A stretch of DNA of 12,572 nucleotides from Acidisphaera sp035272265 (GTDB lineage Bacteria; Pseudomonadota; Alphaproteobacteria; Acetobacterales; Acetobacteraceae), in the NCBI GenBank assembly GCA_035272265.1, contig DATEQV010000379.1, positions 1 through 12,572 of the forward strand, written 5' to 3'. Positions within the stretch are counted from its first letter, which is position 1. The number at the start of each line of letters is the position of its first letter. The position numbers and the translations under genes are program-made. Shown here one piece after another: positions 6,442 to 12,572 of this stretch. A model generated the notes under the pieces. That model made no database searches, was not told where the DNA came from, and worked only from the letters and a program-made list of their open reading frames with translations.

Positions 6442-7230
6442 TTGTTCATCGCAGGCAAGCTGGTGTGGCTGCTCGCGCGCCCGAGCGTGCTGCTGCTGTT
6501 GTGCGTCATCATCGGCCTGGCGGTGCGGCGGCTGCGGCCGCTCGCGGAGTTCGGCGCGGCCGCCTACGCGGTGATCCTGATCGTGCCGGTCGAGCAGGTG
6601 GTGCTGCGACCGCTGGAGGACCGCTTCCCCCGCCCTGCCCCGCCGTCCCGCGTCGACGGCATCCTGGTGCTCGGCGGCGCGGTGGACGAGGTGGTGACGG
6701 CCGACCGCGGCATCCCGTCACTGAACGACGCGGCCGAGCGGATGACCGAAGCGGTGGCGCTGTCGCAGCGCTACCCCTCGGCCCGCATCGTGTTCAGCGG
6801 CGGATCGGGGCGGCTGATCCCGGAGCGGGCGACGGAGTCCGATGCCGCGCGGCTGCTGTTCATCGAGCTGGGCGTGGATTCGACCCGGATGACGTTCGAG
6901 GCGGGATCGGGCAACACGTGGGAGAACGCCGTGCTGACCCAGCAGGCGGTGCATCCGGCGCCCGGGTCGGTGTGGCTGCTGGTGACCTCGGCCGCGCACA
7001 TGCCGCGCGCCGTCGGCGTGTTCCGCCGCCTCGGCTGGCCGGTCGTGGCATGGCCGGTCGGCTACAAGACCGCGCGCGCGCCGAGCGCGTGGTTCGACGC
7101 CACCCTGCCCGAGCGCCTGGGGCGCATCGACTGGGGGGTGCACGAGTGGGTCGGGCTGATCATGTATCGGCTGCTGGACCGGACCGATGCGCTGTTTCCG
7201 GGACCGGCGCAGCCAAAGGAGAGCGGGTGA
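6442..7230 (+). CDS. YdcF/ElyC-family (DUF218) membrane protein
   Basis: A 262-residue protein if it starts at TTG 6442, 7 nt after the aminotransferase stop. No ATG gives a sensible N-terminus, and GTG 6463 would cut into the first membrane helix. Two hydrophobic helices (about 8-28 and 38-55) are followed by a DUF218 domain: VDGILVLGGAV (71-81), ARIVFSGGSGR (114-124), an E at ERATESDAA (128-136), EAGSGNTWENA (153-163), WLLVTSAAHMPRAVGVFRRLGW (178-199, in pieces) and PVGYKT (205-210). This order is characteristic of YdcF/SanA/ElyC proteins, which E. coli genetics connects to envelope and peptidoglycan-precursor metabolism. The biochemical reaction is not established. The 3' end contains the ribosome site of the next gene, so expression of the pair is coupled. 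Confidence 0.88.
   Translation: MFIAGKLVWLLARPSVLLLLCVIIGLAVRRLRPLAEFGAAAYAVILIVPVEQVVLRPLEDRFPRPAPPSRVDGILVLGGAVDEVVTADRGIPSLNDAAERMTEAVALSQRYPSARIVFSGGSGRLIPERATESDAARLLFIELGVDSTRMTFEAGSGNTWENAVLTQQAVHPAPGSVWLLVTSAAHMPRAVGVFRRLGWPVVAWPVGYKTARAPSAWFDATLPERLGRIDWGVHEWVGLIMYRLLDRTDALFPGPAQPKESG
7216..7221 (+). promoter_or_regulatory. Strong ribosome binding site of pepN inside the preceding gene
   Basis: AAGGAG at 7216-7221 lies 10 nt before the ATG at 7232 and within the last codons of the YdcF-like gene, whose stop is at 7228-7230. It fixes the pepN start and implies coupled translation. Confidence 0.75.
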
Positions 7231-7231
7231 G

Positions 7232-9838
7232 ATGGCGGACGTGACGACCAACGAGGTGTTCCTGCGTGACTACACGCCGCCGGCGTTCCTGATCGACACG
7301 GTCGACCTGCACTTCACGCTTGAAGAGGCGCGCACGATCGTTCGCAGCACGATCCGCCTGCGGCGCAACCGGCCGGGCGATCTGGTGCTGGACGGCGAGG
7401 CGCTGACGCTGCTGTCGATCGCCGTCGACGGCAGGGAGCTGGCGGCGGACCGCTACAGCATCACCGACAAGCAGATGGTCCTGCGCGGCGTGGCGGACGC
7501 GTTCACGCTGACGACCGAGGTGGCGATCGCGCCGAAGGACAACACGCTGCTGTCTGGGTTGTACGTCTCCGGCGGCAACTTCTTCACGCAGTGCGAGGCC
7601 GAAGGCTTCCGGCGCATCACGTATTTCCTCGACCGGCCGGACGTGATGGCGCGCTACACGACGACGATCGTGGCGCCTCGGGCGGCCTGTCCGGTGCTGC
7701 TGTCGAACGGCAATCCCGACGGCGCGGGCGAGAACGCCGACGGCACGCACTGGGCGAGATGGGTCGATCCGCATCCGAAGCCGTCCTACCTGTTCGCGCT
7801 GGTCGCGGGCGATCTGGTGGCGGTGCGCGACAGCTTCCGCACCAGGTCCGGCCGCGACGTGGCGCTCGCGATCTGGGTGCGGCGCGGCGACGAGGACCGC
7901 TGCGCGCACGCGATGTATTCGCTGAAGACGGCGATGAAATGGGACGAGGATACGTTCGGGCTCGAGTACGACCTCGACGTGTTCAACATCGCCGCGGTGT
8001 CCGACTTCAACATGGGTGCCATGGAGAACAAGGGCCTGAACGTGTTCAACACCGTCTATGTGCTGGCACGGCACGACACCGCGACGGACGCCGACTACCA
8101 GGGCGTGGAGACGGTGACCGCGCACGAATACTTCCACAACTGGACCGGCAACCGCGTCACCTGCCGCGACTGGTTCCAGCTGTCGCTGAAGGAAGGCCTG
8201 ACGGTGTTCCGCGACCAGGAATTCACCGCCGACCAGGGCAGCGCCGCGGTCAAGCGCATCCACGACGTGATCCGCCTGCGCGCCGCGCAGTTCCGCGAGG
8301 ACGCGGGGCCGCTCGCGCACCCGGTGCGCCCCGACCGCTACCGCAAGATCGACAATTTCTACACCGCGACCGTCTATCAGAAGGGCGCCGAGGTGATCCG
8401 CATGATACGGACGCTGATCGGGCGCGCGGCGTTCCGGCGGGGCATGGACATCTACATCGCGCGCAACGACAACAGCGCGGCCACGATCGAGAACTTCGTC
8501 GCGGCGATGCAGGAAGCCTCGGGGCGCGACTTGTCGGACTTCATGCACTGGTACGACCAGGCCGGCACGCCGGTGATCACGGTGTCGGACGACTACGACC
8601 CCGGCGCCAAGCGCTACACGCTGACCCTGCGGCAGGACACCCCGCCCACGCCCAACCAGCCGGTGAAGCATCCGCTGACGATCCCCGTTGCGATGGGCCT
8701 GCTGGGCGCAAACGGCGCGCCGCTGCCCTCACGTCTGGAGGGCGAACGCGAGCCACGCGAAGGGACGCGCGTCCTCGAGCTGACGAAGCCGGAGCAGCGC
8801 TTCGTGTTCGTCGACGTGCCGAGTGCGCCGGTGCCGTCGCTGCTGCGCGCGTTCTCCGCGCCGGTGAAGCTGCAGGGCCTGTCGCGCGAGCGGCTGCGCT
8901 TCCTCGCCGCGCACGACGACGATCCCTTCGTGCGTTGGGAGAGCGGGCAGCAATACGCCGCGTCGGTGCTGCTGGAAGCGGTGGCGAACAGCACCACGGC
9001 CAACGATCCGGCGCTGGTCGAGATCGTCGCCGCAGCACTGGGGCTGGCGGATCACGCCTTCGCCGCCGAGGCGATGATGCTGCCGACCGAAAGCTTCCTC
9101 GCCGACCAGATGGAGGTCGTCGATCCCGACGGGCTGCACCGCGTGCGCGAGGCGGCGCGGATGATGATCGGGCGCGCGCTGCGCGACCGGCTGCTGGCGG
9201 CGCGGGCGGCGCTGGAGGACGACGCACCTTATACGCCGGACGGCGCGTCGATCGGGCGGCGCTCGCTGCGCAACTCCTGCCTCGGCTATCTCGCCTCGGC
9301 CGATGCGGCCGAGGGCGCGCGGCTGGCGAAGGCGCAGTTCGATGCCGGGCGCAACATGACCGACGTGCTGGCCGCACTGGCGACGCTGACGCGGCTCGAT
9401 TGCCCGGAGCGACAGGCGGCATTGGACGCGTTCTACGAGCGCTGGCGCGGCGATCCGCTGGTGATCGACAAGTGGTTCTCGATGCAGGCGTATTCGATGC
9501 TGCCGGACACGCTCGCGAAGGTGCGCGCGCTGATGGCGCATCCCGACTTCGACCTGCGCAACCCGAACCGCGTGCGCAGCCTGATCGGCGCGTTCGCCGG
9601 CAACCAGGTGCGCTTCCATGCGGCGTCCGGCGAGGGCTACGCCCTGCTGGCCGACACGATCCTGTCGCTCGATCCGAAGAACCCGCAGGTGGCGGCGCGG
9701 ATGACGTCGCCGCTGGGACAGTGGCGGCGGTTCGATGCCGGGCGTCAGGCGAAGATGCGCGCCGAGCTGGAGCGTATCGCGGCGGCGCCCGGGTTGAGCG
9801 AGAACACGCGCGAGATGGTCACGCGCAGCCTGGGGTGA
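7232..9838 (+). CDS. pepN: Aminopeptidase N (M1 family zinc metallopeptidase)
   Basis: An 868-residue cytoplasmic broad-specificity aminopeptidase that trims N-terminal residues from peptides; the length equals that of E. coli PepN (870). Domains by homology are an N-terminal beta saddle (to about 190), a thermolysin-like catalytic domain (about 190-440), a small beta domain (about 445-545) and a helical C-terminal domain (546-868). Seen directly are the substrate-recognition QCEAEGFR around 131-138, the exopeptidase motif GAMEN (262-266) preceded by M261, the zinc site HEYFH (298-302) with the third ligand E321 in SLKEGL, and the transition-state tyrosine Y382 in TATVYQKGAE. All positions are one higher than in E. 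coli PepN, so the active site is intact. It follows the YdcF-like gene by 1 nt and closes the four-gene run, with a hairpin just downstream. Confidence 0.97.
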   Translation: MADVTTNEVFLRDYTPPAFLIDTVDLHFTLEEARTIVRSTIRLRRNRPGDLVLDGEALTLLSIAVDGRELAADRYSITDKQMVLRGVADAFTLTTEVAIAPKDNTLLSGLYVSGGNFFTQCEAEGFRRITYFLDRPDVMARYTTTIVAPRAACPVLLSNGNPDGAGENADGTHWARWVDPHPKPSYLFALVAGDLVAVRDSFRTRSGRDVALAIWVRRGDEDRCAHAMYSLKTAMKWDEDTFGLEYDLDVFNIAAVSDFNMGAMENKGLNVFNTVYVLARHDTATDADYQGVETVTAHEYFHNWTGNRVTCRDWFQLSLKEGLTVFRDQEFTADQGSAAVKRIHDVIRLRAAQFREDAGPLAHPVRPDRYRKIDNFYTATVYQKGAEVIRMIRTLIGRAAFRRGMDIYIARNDNSAATIENFVAAMQEASGRDLSDFMHWYDQAGTPVITVSDDYDPGAKRYTLTLRQDTPPTPNQPVKHPLTIPVAMGLLGANGAPLPSRLEGEREPREGTRVLELTKPEQRFVFVDVPSAPVPSLLRAFSAPVKLQGLSRERLRFLAAHDDDPFVRWESGQQYAASVLLEAVANSTTANDPALVEIVAAALGLADHAFAAEAMMLPTESFLADQMEVVDPDGLHRVREAARMMIGRALRDRLLAARAALEDDAPYTPDGASIGRRSLRNSCLGYLASADAAEGARLAKAQFDAGRNMTDVLAALATLTRLDCPERQAALDAFYERWRGDPLVIDKWFSMQAYSMLPDTLAKVRALMAHPDFDLRNPNRVRSLIGAFAGNQVRFHAASGEGYALLADTILSLDPKNPQVAARMTSPLGQWRRFDAGRQAKMRAELERIAAAPGLSENTREMVTRSLG

Positions 9839-9843
9839 GGCGT

Positions 9844-9873
9844 TCGCGGGGGCGCAGGGTACCGCCTCCGCGA
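9844..9873 (+). terminator. Hairpin terminator candidate after pepN
   Basis: TCGCGGGGGCG (9844-9854) pairs with CGCCTCCGCGA (9863-9873), 11 pairs with one G-U, around an 8-nt loop. It starts 6 nt after the pepN stop. There is no T-tract, as is common in very GC-rich genomes, so it may be a weak or Rho-assisted site. Confidence 0.5.
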
Positions 9874-9981
9874 CCCGCTCGTCACGCCGACGAGAGCGCC
9901 CACGCGCGATATCGTGGCCCCGGGTCCGCGTGAACCTCGCGGCGATGCTGCGCTTAGCCCGGCGCGACATCCCACGTTCGC

Positions 9982-9988
9982 AAGGAGA
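9982..9988 (+). promoter_or_regulatory. Ribosome binding site deciding a GTG start
   Basis: AAGGAGA at 9982-9988 is 6 nt before GTG 9995. It selects this GTG over an upstream in-frame ATG at 9914, which would add about 27 residues ahead of the signal peptide. Confidence 0.75.
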
Positions 9989-9994
9989 ACGCCC

Positions 9995-10243
9995 GTGAAG
10001 ATTGGCTATGCTTTGGCTCTGGCGCTCAGCGTCTCGACCCCGACCCTCGCGCAAGTGATCGTCACGACGCCGGCCCCGCCCCCCGTGGTCGTCGGCCCGA
10101 ACGTCGCGCGGCATGAGGACGACCGCGCCGCAAACATCGAGGACCGCCGCGCTGCCAACCAGGCCGCGCAGGGCAGCTACGGCAACGCCGCGCGGGATGC
10201 GGCTGCCGCCAACGCCGATCGTGCTGCCGGCGCCGCACAGTAG
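9995..10243 (+). CDS. Small secreted Ala-rich hypothetical protein
   Basis: An 82-residue protein I do not recognise. It starts at GTG 9995, directed by AAGGAGA 6 nt upstream. The signal peptide is clear: MKIGYALALALSVSTPTLAQ with cleavage after TLA or TLAQ (19-20). The mature part begins with a Pro-rich strand (VIVTTPAPPPVVV, 21-33) and continues as a charged, Ala- and Arg-rich segment predicted to be helical (EDDRAANIEDRRAANQAAQ, about 41-60). It has no Cys and no membrane segment after the signal. It is probably periplasmic or loosely envelope-associated. The Ala/Asp/Arg/Asn composition suggests a coiled or disordered tail. It stands alone, with a hairpin before it (after pepN) and a weaker one after it. 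Confidence 0.72.
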   Translation: MKIGYALALALSVSTPTLAQVIVTTPAPPPVVVGPNVARHEDDRAANIEDRRAANQAAQGSYGNAARDAAAANADRAAGAAQ

Positions 10244-10267
10244 CAGCACCGACCCGTCCCGGCCGGC

Positions 10268-10292
10268 CCTTGCGTGGCTGCAACCCGCAAGG
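10268..10292 (+). terminator. Weak hairpin after the small secreted protein gene
   Basis: CCTTGCG (10268-10274) and CGCAAGG (10286-10292) form a perfect 7-bp stem with an 11-nt loop, 25 nt after the stop codon at 10241-10243. There is no T-run. Confidence 0.33.
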
Positions 10293-10350
10293 TGCCGCGC
10301 CGGGCGTTGCCGGCGTTCTGAGGCGGTTGCCCGCACTGCACGACGCGACG

Positions 10351-10380
10351 TTCGCCTTTGCGCGATGCGCCCGCTATGCT
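10351..10380 (+). promoter_or_regulatory. Possible promoter for the extradiol dioxygenase
   Basis: TTCGCC (10351-10356) and TATGCT (10375-10380) are 18 nt apart, with the -10 about 32 nt before the ATG at 10413. The -10 is good and the -35 is poor. No operator dyad or adjacent regulator gene is seen. Confidence 0.27.
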
Positions 10381-10412
10381 CGCCGGCAAGCGTGCATGTG
10401 CGGAGCACTGCG

Positions 10413-11417
10413 ATGGAGATCGCCGCCCTCGGTTATGTCGGCGTCGGTTCGAACGACCTGACCGGTTGGTCGGAGTTCGCGACCGACCTGCTCGGGATGC
10501 AGATGGTCGAGCGCGGCAACGCGTGTCGCGCCTTCCGGATGGACGACCGCAAGCAGCGGCTGGTCATCGACGCCAGCCTGCCCGCGCACCAACGCTATTT
10601 CGGCTGGGAAGTCGCCGACGCGGCGGCACTCGACCGGTTGGCCGCGCGGCTGGAGGACGCACGCGTCGCGGTGCGGCGCGAGCCATCGGCGCTGGCCTCG
10701 CAACGCTGCGTGGCCGAGCTGATCTCGTTCGCGGACCCGTCGGGAAACCGGCTGGAAGCGTTCCACGGCGCCGAGATCAGCAGCGATCCGTTCCGGCCCG
10801 GCCGGACGATCTCCGGGTTCCGCACCGGCGCGCTCGGCATGGGCCACGTGCTGCTGATCGTCACGAACCTTGCCGACTCGCTCGCCTTCTACCGCGACCT
10901 GCTCGGCTTCGGCGTCAGCGACTACATGACGCAGCCGTTCCACGCGTATTTCCTGCACGTCAATCCGCGCCACCACAGCCTCGCCCTCGTCGAGGGGCAC
11001 GCGGCCGAACTGAACCACGTGATGGTGGAACTGTTCTCGCTCGACGACGTCGGCCAGGGCTACGACATTGCGATGGAGGACAGCGCGACGATCGCGCAGA
11101 CGCTCGGCCGCCACACGAACGACTGGATGACGTCGTTCTATGTCCGCTCGCCCGGCGGTTTCCGCTTCGAATACGGCTGGGGCGGGCGGGAGGTCGATCC
11201 GGGCAACTGGCAGGCCGTGGAGATCACCCACGGCCCGAGCCTGTGGGGCCATGACGCTGTTGCCGCCGATCCGGAGATGCGCACCGCTCGCAAGCGGCTG
11301 CGCGAAGCCGCGGCGCGGGACGGGCTGCGCGCGCCGGTGCAGGTGATGTCCGGCAATCACACCGTCATGCGCGGCGTGTGCCCGTGGTGGGATGCGGCGG
11401 CCGGACGCAACGGATGA
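10413..11417 (+). CDS. Type I extradiol ring-cleavage dioxygenase (VOC fold, BphC-like)
   Basis: A 334-residue two-domain VOC protein that would open a catecholic ring next to the diol using Fe(II) and O2. The N-terminal domain (1-about 130: LGYVGVGSNDL, LISFADPSGNRLEAFHG) is the non-metal module. The C-terminal module has the metal triad H145 (GMGHVLLIV), H202 (LNHVMVEL) and E253 (RFEYGWGG), equivalent to H146, H210 and E260 of BphC. Second-shell residues are also present: the histidine pair in NPRHHSLA (184-191), H234 in LGRHTNDW and Y243 in SFYVRSPGGF. It is therefore probably active. The substrate is not determinable; 2,3-dihydroxybiphenyl-like or steroid-derived catechols are family precedents. 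GGAG 7 nt upstream supports the start. No hydrolase, ferredoxin or other pathway gene adjoins it, so it is an isolated ring-cleavage gene. Confidence 0.92.
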   Translation: MEIAALGYVGVGSNDLTGWSEFATDLLGMQMVERGNACRAFRMDDRKQRLVIDASLPAHQRYFGWEVADAAALDRLAARLEDARVAVRREPSALASQRCVAELISFADPSGNRLEAFHGAEISSDPFRPGRTISGFRTGALGMGHVLLIVTNLADSLAFYRDLLGFGVSDYMTQPFHAYFLHVNPRHHSLALVEGHAAELNHVMVELFSLDDVGQGYDIAMEDSATIAQTLGRHTNDWMTSFYVRSPGGFRFEYGWGGREVDPGNWQAVEITHGPSLWGHDAVAADPEMRTARKRLREAAARDGLRAPVQVMSGNHTVMRGVCPWWDAAAGRNG

Positions 11418-11496
11418 CGCGGATCAGCCGGCGCAGCCGCGGTCGTTCGCACGAATGGAGGCTCGCTGCCTCGACGATGCTCGGGTAGAAGGCGCC

Positions 11497-11727
11497 ATGA
11501 CCGTCATCACCGCGTGGCTGACCATCGCAGCAGACGGCAGCGTATCCGTCGGGGCTTCGATCCCGGCAGGCGAGTATGTCGCCAGGATAGACGTGCCGGA
11601 TGTGCCGCCCGAACAGCCGACAGCGCCGGCGTTGGACTTGCGCGCGTTTCCCTCGCTCGACCTGGGACCTTGGCCCGAGAGGCTAAGCTTGCGGCGCGAA
11701 GACCTTTACGGCGACGACGGAAGGTGA
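11497..11727 (+). CDS. Orphan VapB-type antitoxin
   Basis: A 76-residue protein with the layout of antitoxins that precede PIN-domain toxins: a short beta-rich N-terminus with PAGEYVARIDV (23-33), a Pro-rich linker, and a conserved C-terminal tail GPWPERLSLRREDLYGDDGR (57-76) that in such proteins wraps the toxin. GAAGG 4 nt before ATG 11497 is a close-set ribosome site; an in-frame ATG at 11455 is less likely. Its stop overlaps a GTG in a GTGA arrangement typical of vapBC pairs, and that GTG opens MIVVDTN, the start of a PIN domain that then breaks off. With no toxin to neutralise it is an orphan, although it could still repress its own promoter or neutralise a VapC from another locus. The family assignment is from remembered motif patterns, not a search. 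Confidence 0.72.
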   Translation: MTVITAWLTIAADGSVSVGASIPAGEYVARIDVPDVPPEQPTAPALDLRAFPSLDLGPWPERLSLRREDLYGDDGR

Positions 11728-11744
11728 TTGTCGTCGACACCAAC
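11724..11744 (+). pseudogene. VapC (PIN-domain toxin) start fragment, seven codons
   Basis: GTG 11724 overlaps the antitoxin stop and reads MIVVDTN, the canonical first strand of PIN toxins including the first catalytic Asp (D5). After this the translation (ESKCSAPDAG and onward) no longer resembles a PIN domain and runs antisense through the FAD-subunit gene. Only about 90 bp separate the fragment from that gene's end, too little for the missing roughly 120 residues. The remainder was most likely deleted, with the junction near 11745-11795. The seven-residue match alone would be weak; the antitoxin context makes it persuasive. Confidence 0.65.
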
Positions 11745-11795
11745 GAATCGAAGTGCTCAGCGCCTGATGCCGGTGCAGGACCCACCGGCCGGTGC

Positions 11796-11826
11796 GGTCG
11801 TGGCCGGATTTCTGCCGGCCACGACC
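11796..11826 (-). terminator. Perfect 12-bp hairpin ending the FAD-subunit operon
   Basis: GGTCGTGGCCGG (11796-11807) and CCGGCCACGACC (11815-11826) pair perfectly around a 7-nt loop, starting 7 nt beyond the stop of the minus-strand FAD-subunit gene. It lacks a U-tract but its strength and position fit a terminator. It also lies downstream of the antitoxin and could serve both directions. Confidence 0.65.
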
Positions 11827-11833
11827 CGGCAGC

Positions 11834-12572
11834 CTACGCCGCCTTGGCGACCGCCCGCCGCGCCATCACCCCGATCAGATGCGCGCGATATTCGGCGCTG
11901 GCGTGGATGTCCGTGTTCAGGTCGTCGGGCGGCGTCACAATGCCGGCGATCGCGTCGGCGGAGAAGGTCTTGCTCAGCGCGTCCTCCATCGCCGTGTGGC
12001 GGAAGACGCCGTTCTGGCCCGCGCCGGTGACCGCGACGCGCACGCCGGCCGGACCCTTGGCGACGAACACGCCGACCATCGCATAGCGCGACGCCGGGTT
12101 GCGGAACTTCTCGTATGCCGACTTCTCGGGGAACGGCAGCGACACGCTGACGATGATCTCGTTCGGCTCCAGCGCGGTCGTGAACATGCCCTGGAAGAAA
12201 TCGTCCGCCTTGATCTCGCGCCGGTCGGTCTTGATCGTGCCGCCCAAGGCCAGCACCGCACTCGGATAGCAGGCCGCCGGGTCGTTGTTGGCTAGGCTGC
12301 CGCCGATCGTGCCGCGATGGCGTACCTGGGTGTCGCCGATCCAGCTCGCCTGCTCCGCCAGGCCCTTGATCCGCTGCTTGATCGTTGCATCGGACATGAT
12401 GGCGTAGTGCGTGCTCATCGCTCCGATCACCACGCCGTTGCCCTCGGCGCGGATGCCCTCGAGCCCGAGCTTGTGCAGGTCCACGATCGTCGACGGCTTG
12501 TTCAGCCGCTGCTTGAGCACCGGGATGAAGGTCTGGCCGCCGGCCAGCGCCTTCGCGTCTGTCTCTCCCAGC
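11834..12572 (-). CDS. FAD-binding medium subunit of a molybdenum hydroxylase (CoxM/XDH family), 5' end outside window
   Basis: The C-terminal 245 residues of a protein that normally has about 265-290. It is the FAD-binding electron-transfer subunit of an aerobic carbon monoxide dehydrogenase or xanthine dehydrogenase-type enzyme, working with a molybdopterin large subunit and a 2Fe-2S small subunit. Visible marks are LAGGQTFIPVLKQRLNKP (pyrophosphate-binding loop, normally AGGQSLIPxMxxR), VVIGAMSTHYAI, VRHRGTIGGSLANNDPAACYP (second FAD loop, normally TIGGNLANADPAAD), the C-terminal module starting near KFRNPASRYAMVGV, and VTGAGQNGVFRH. The true substrate is decided by the large subunit, which is not in the window, so CO oxidation should not be assumed. 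The gene is last in its operon: the stop at 11834-11836 is followed within 10 nt by a strong hairpin. Partner genes should lie beyond the right edge. Confidence 0.9.
   Translation of the reverse strand, partial: LGETDAKALAGGQTFIPVLKQRLNKPSTIVDLHKLGLEGIRAEGNGVVIGAMSTHYAIMSDATIKQRIKGLAEQASWIGDTQVRHRGTIGGSLANNDPAACYPSAVLALGGTIKTDRREIKADDFFQGMFTTALEPNEIIVSVSLPFPEKSAYEKFRNPASRYAMVGVFVAKGPAGVRVAVTGAGQNGVFRHTAMEDALSKTFSADAIAGIVTPPDDLNTDIHASAEYRAHLIGVMARRAVAKAA

Noticed and set aside
7160..8671. A 503-residue minus-strand open frame opposite pepN, and a 559-residue one at 8729-10408
   Set aside because: Both are His/Arg/Ala-rich shadows of the well-supported pepN and later genes, common in DNA with high third-position GC.
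8727..8760. A short hairpin (GCCCTC...GAGGGC) inside pepN, considered as an inserted palindromic element
   Set aside because: Only a 6-bp stem, and the surrounding residues fit the variable linker of PepN proteins. It needs no insertion to explain it.
11514..12086. A 190-residue plus-strand frame containing VIVVDTN, considered as a full VapC
   Set aside because: Beyond the seven starting residues there is no PIN-domain pattern (no second acidic cluster), and most of it is antisense to the FAD-subunit gene.

Overview
The window is GC-rich (roughly 70%), densely packed chromosomal DNA that looks alphaproteobacterial. The protein families and a CGTCATTGCGAG-type palindromic repeat fit this group, possibly a sphingomonad or an acetic-acid-bacteria relative. 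There is no rRNA or other taxonomic marker, so the placement is an inference. I see no tRNA, CRISPR array, prophage or complete insertion sequence.

Layout. (1) 1-571: the 3' part of an unrecognised Cys-rich gene that needs a frameshift near 310-330. It runs into two palindromic repeats (567-596 and 641-755) with no clean stop. (2) 1040-1426, minus: a minimal secreted OmpA-like domain protein, divergent from (3) acdS, 1611-2621, an ACC deaminase with all diagnostic residues. (4) 2638-2865, minus: the C-terminal remnant of a beta-carbonic anhydrase, converging on acdS. (5) 2915-3673, minus: a periplasmic DsbA/ScsC-like thiol oxidoreductase. (6) A divergent promoter region, then a tight plus-strand run: a gamma-glutamyltransferase-like lipoprotein (3827-5272), a PLP aminotransferase (5277-6434), a YdcF/ElyC-like membrane protein (6442-7230) and aminopeptidase N (7232-9838). 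Gaps between these four genes are 4, 7 and 1 nt. (7) A small secreted Ala-rich protein (9995-10243). (8) A type I extradiol dioxygenase (10413-11417). (9) An orphan VapB-type antitoxin (11497-11727) whose vapC partner survives only as its first seven codons. (10) The 3' part of a molybdenum-hydroxylase FAD subunit (11834-12572, minus), ending at a perfect 12-bp hairpin.

How the genes may work together. The four-gene run has the character of a peptide and amino-acid turnover unit: the GGT-like protein and PepN act on peptides, the aminotransferase on amino acids, and the YdcF-like protein on the envelope. This grouping is inferred from spacing and family. AcdS (ammonia and 2-oxobutyrate from ACC), the ring-cleavage dioxygenase and the CoxM-like subunit suggest a soil or plant-associated catabolic lifestyle.

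The most unusual features are decay and divergence. They are a decapitated VapC beside an intact antitoxin, a truncated carbonic anhydrase, a GGT-like protein that keeps the nucleophile region but lacks the substrate-binding motifs, an OmpA domain without its peptidoglycan-binding Asp, and a three-armed palindromic element lying in an open frame. I did not find a convincing wholly new multi-gene system.
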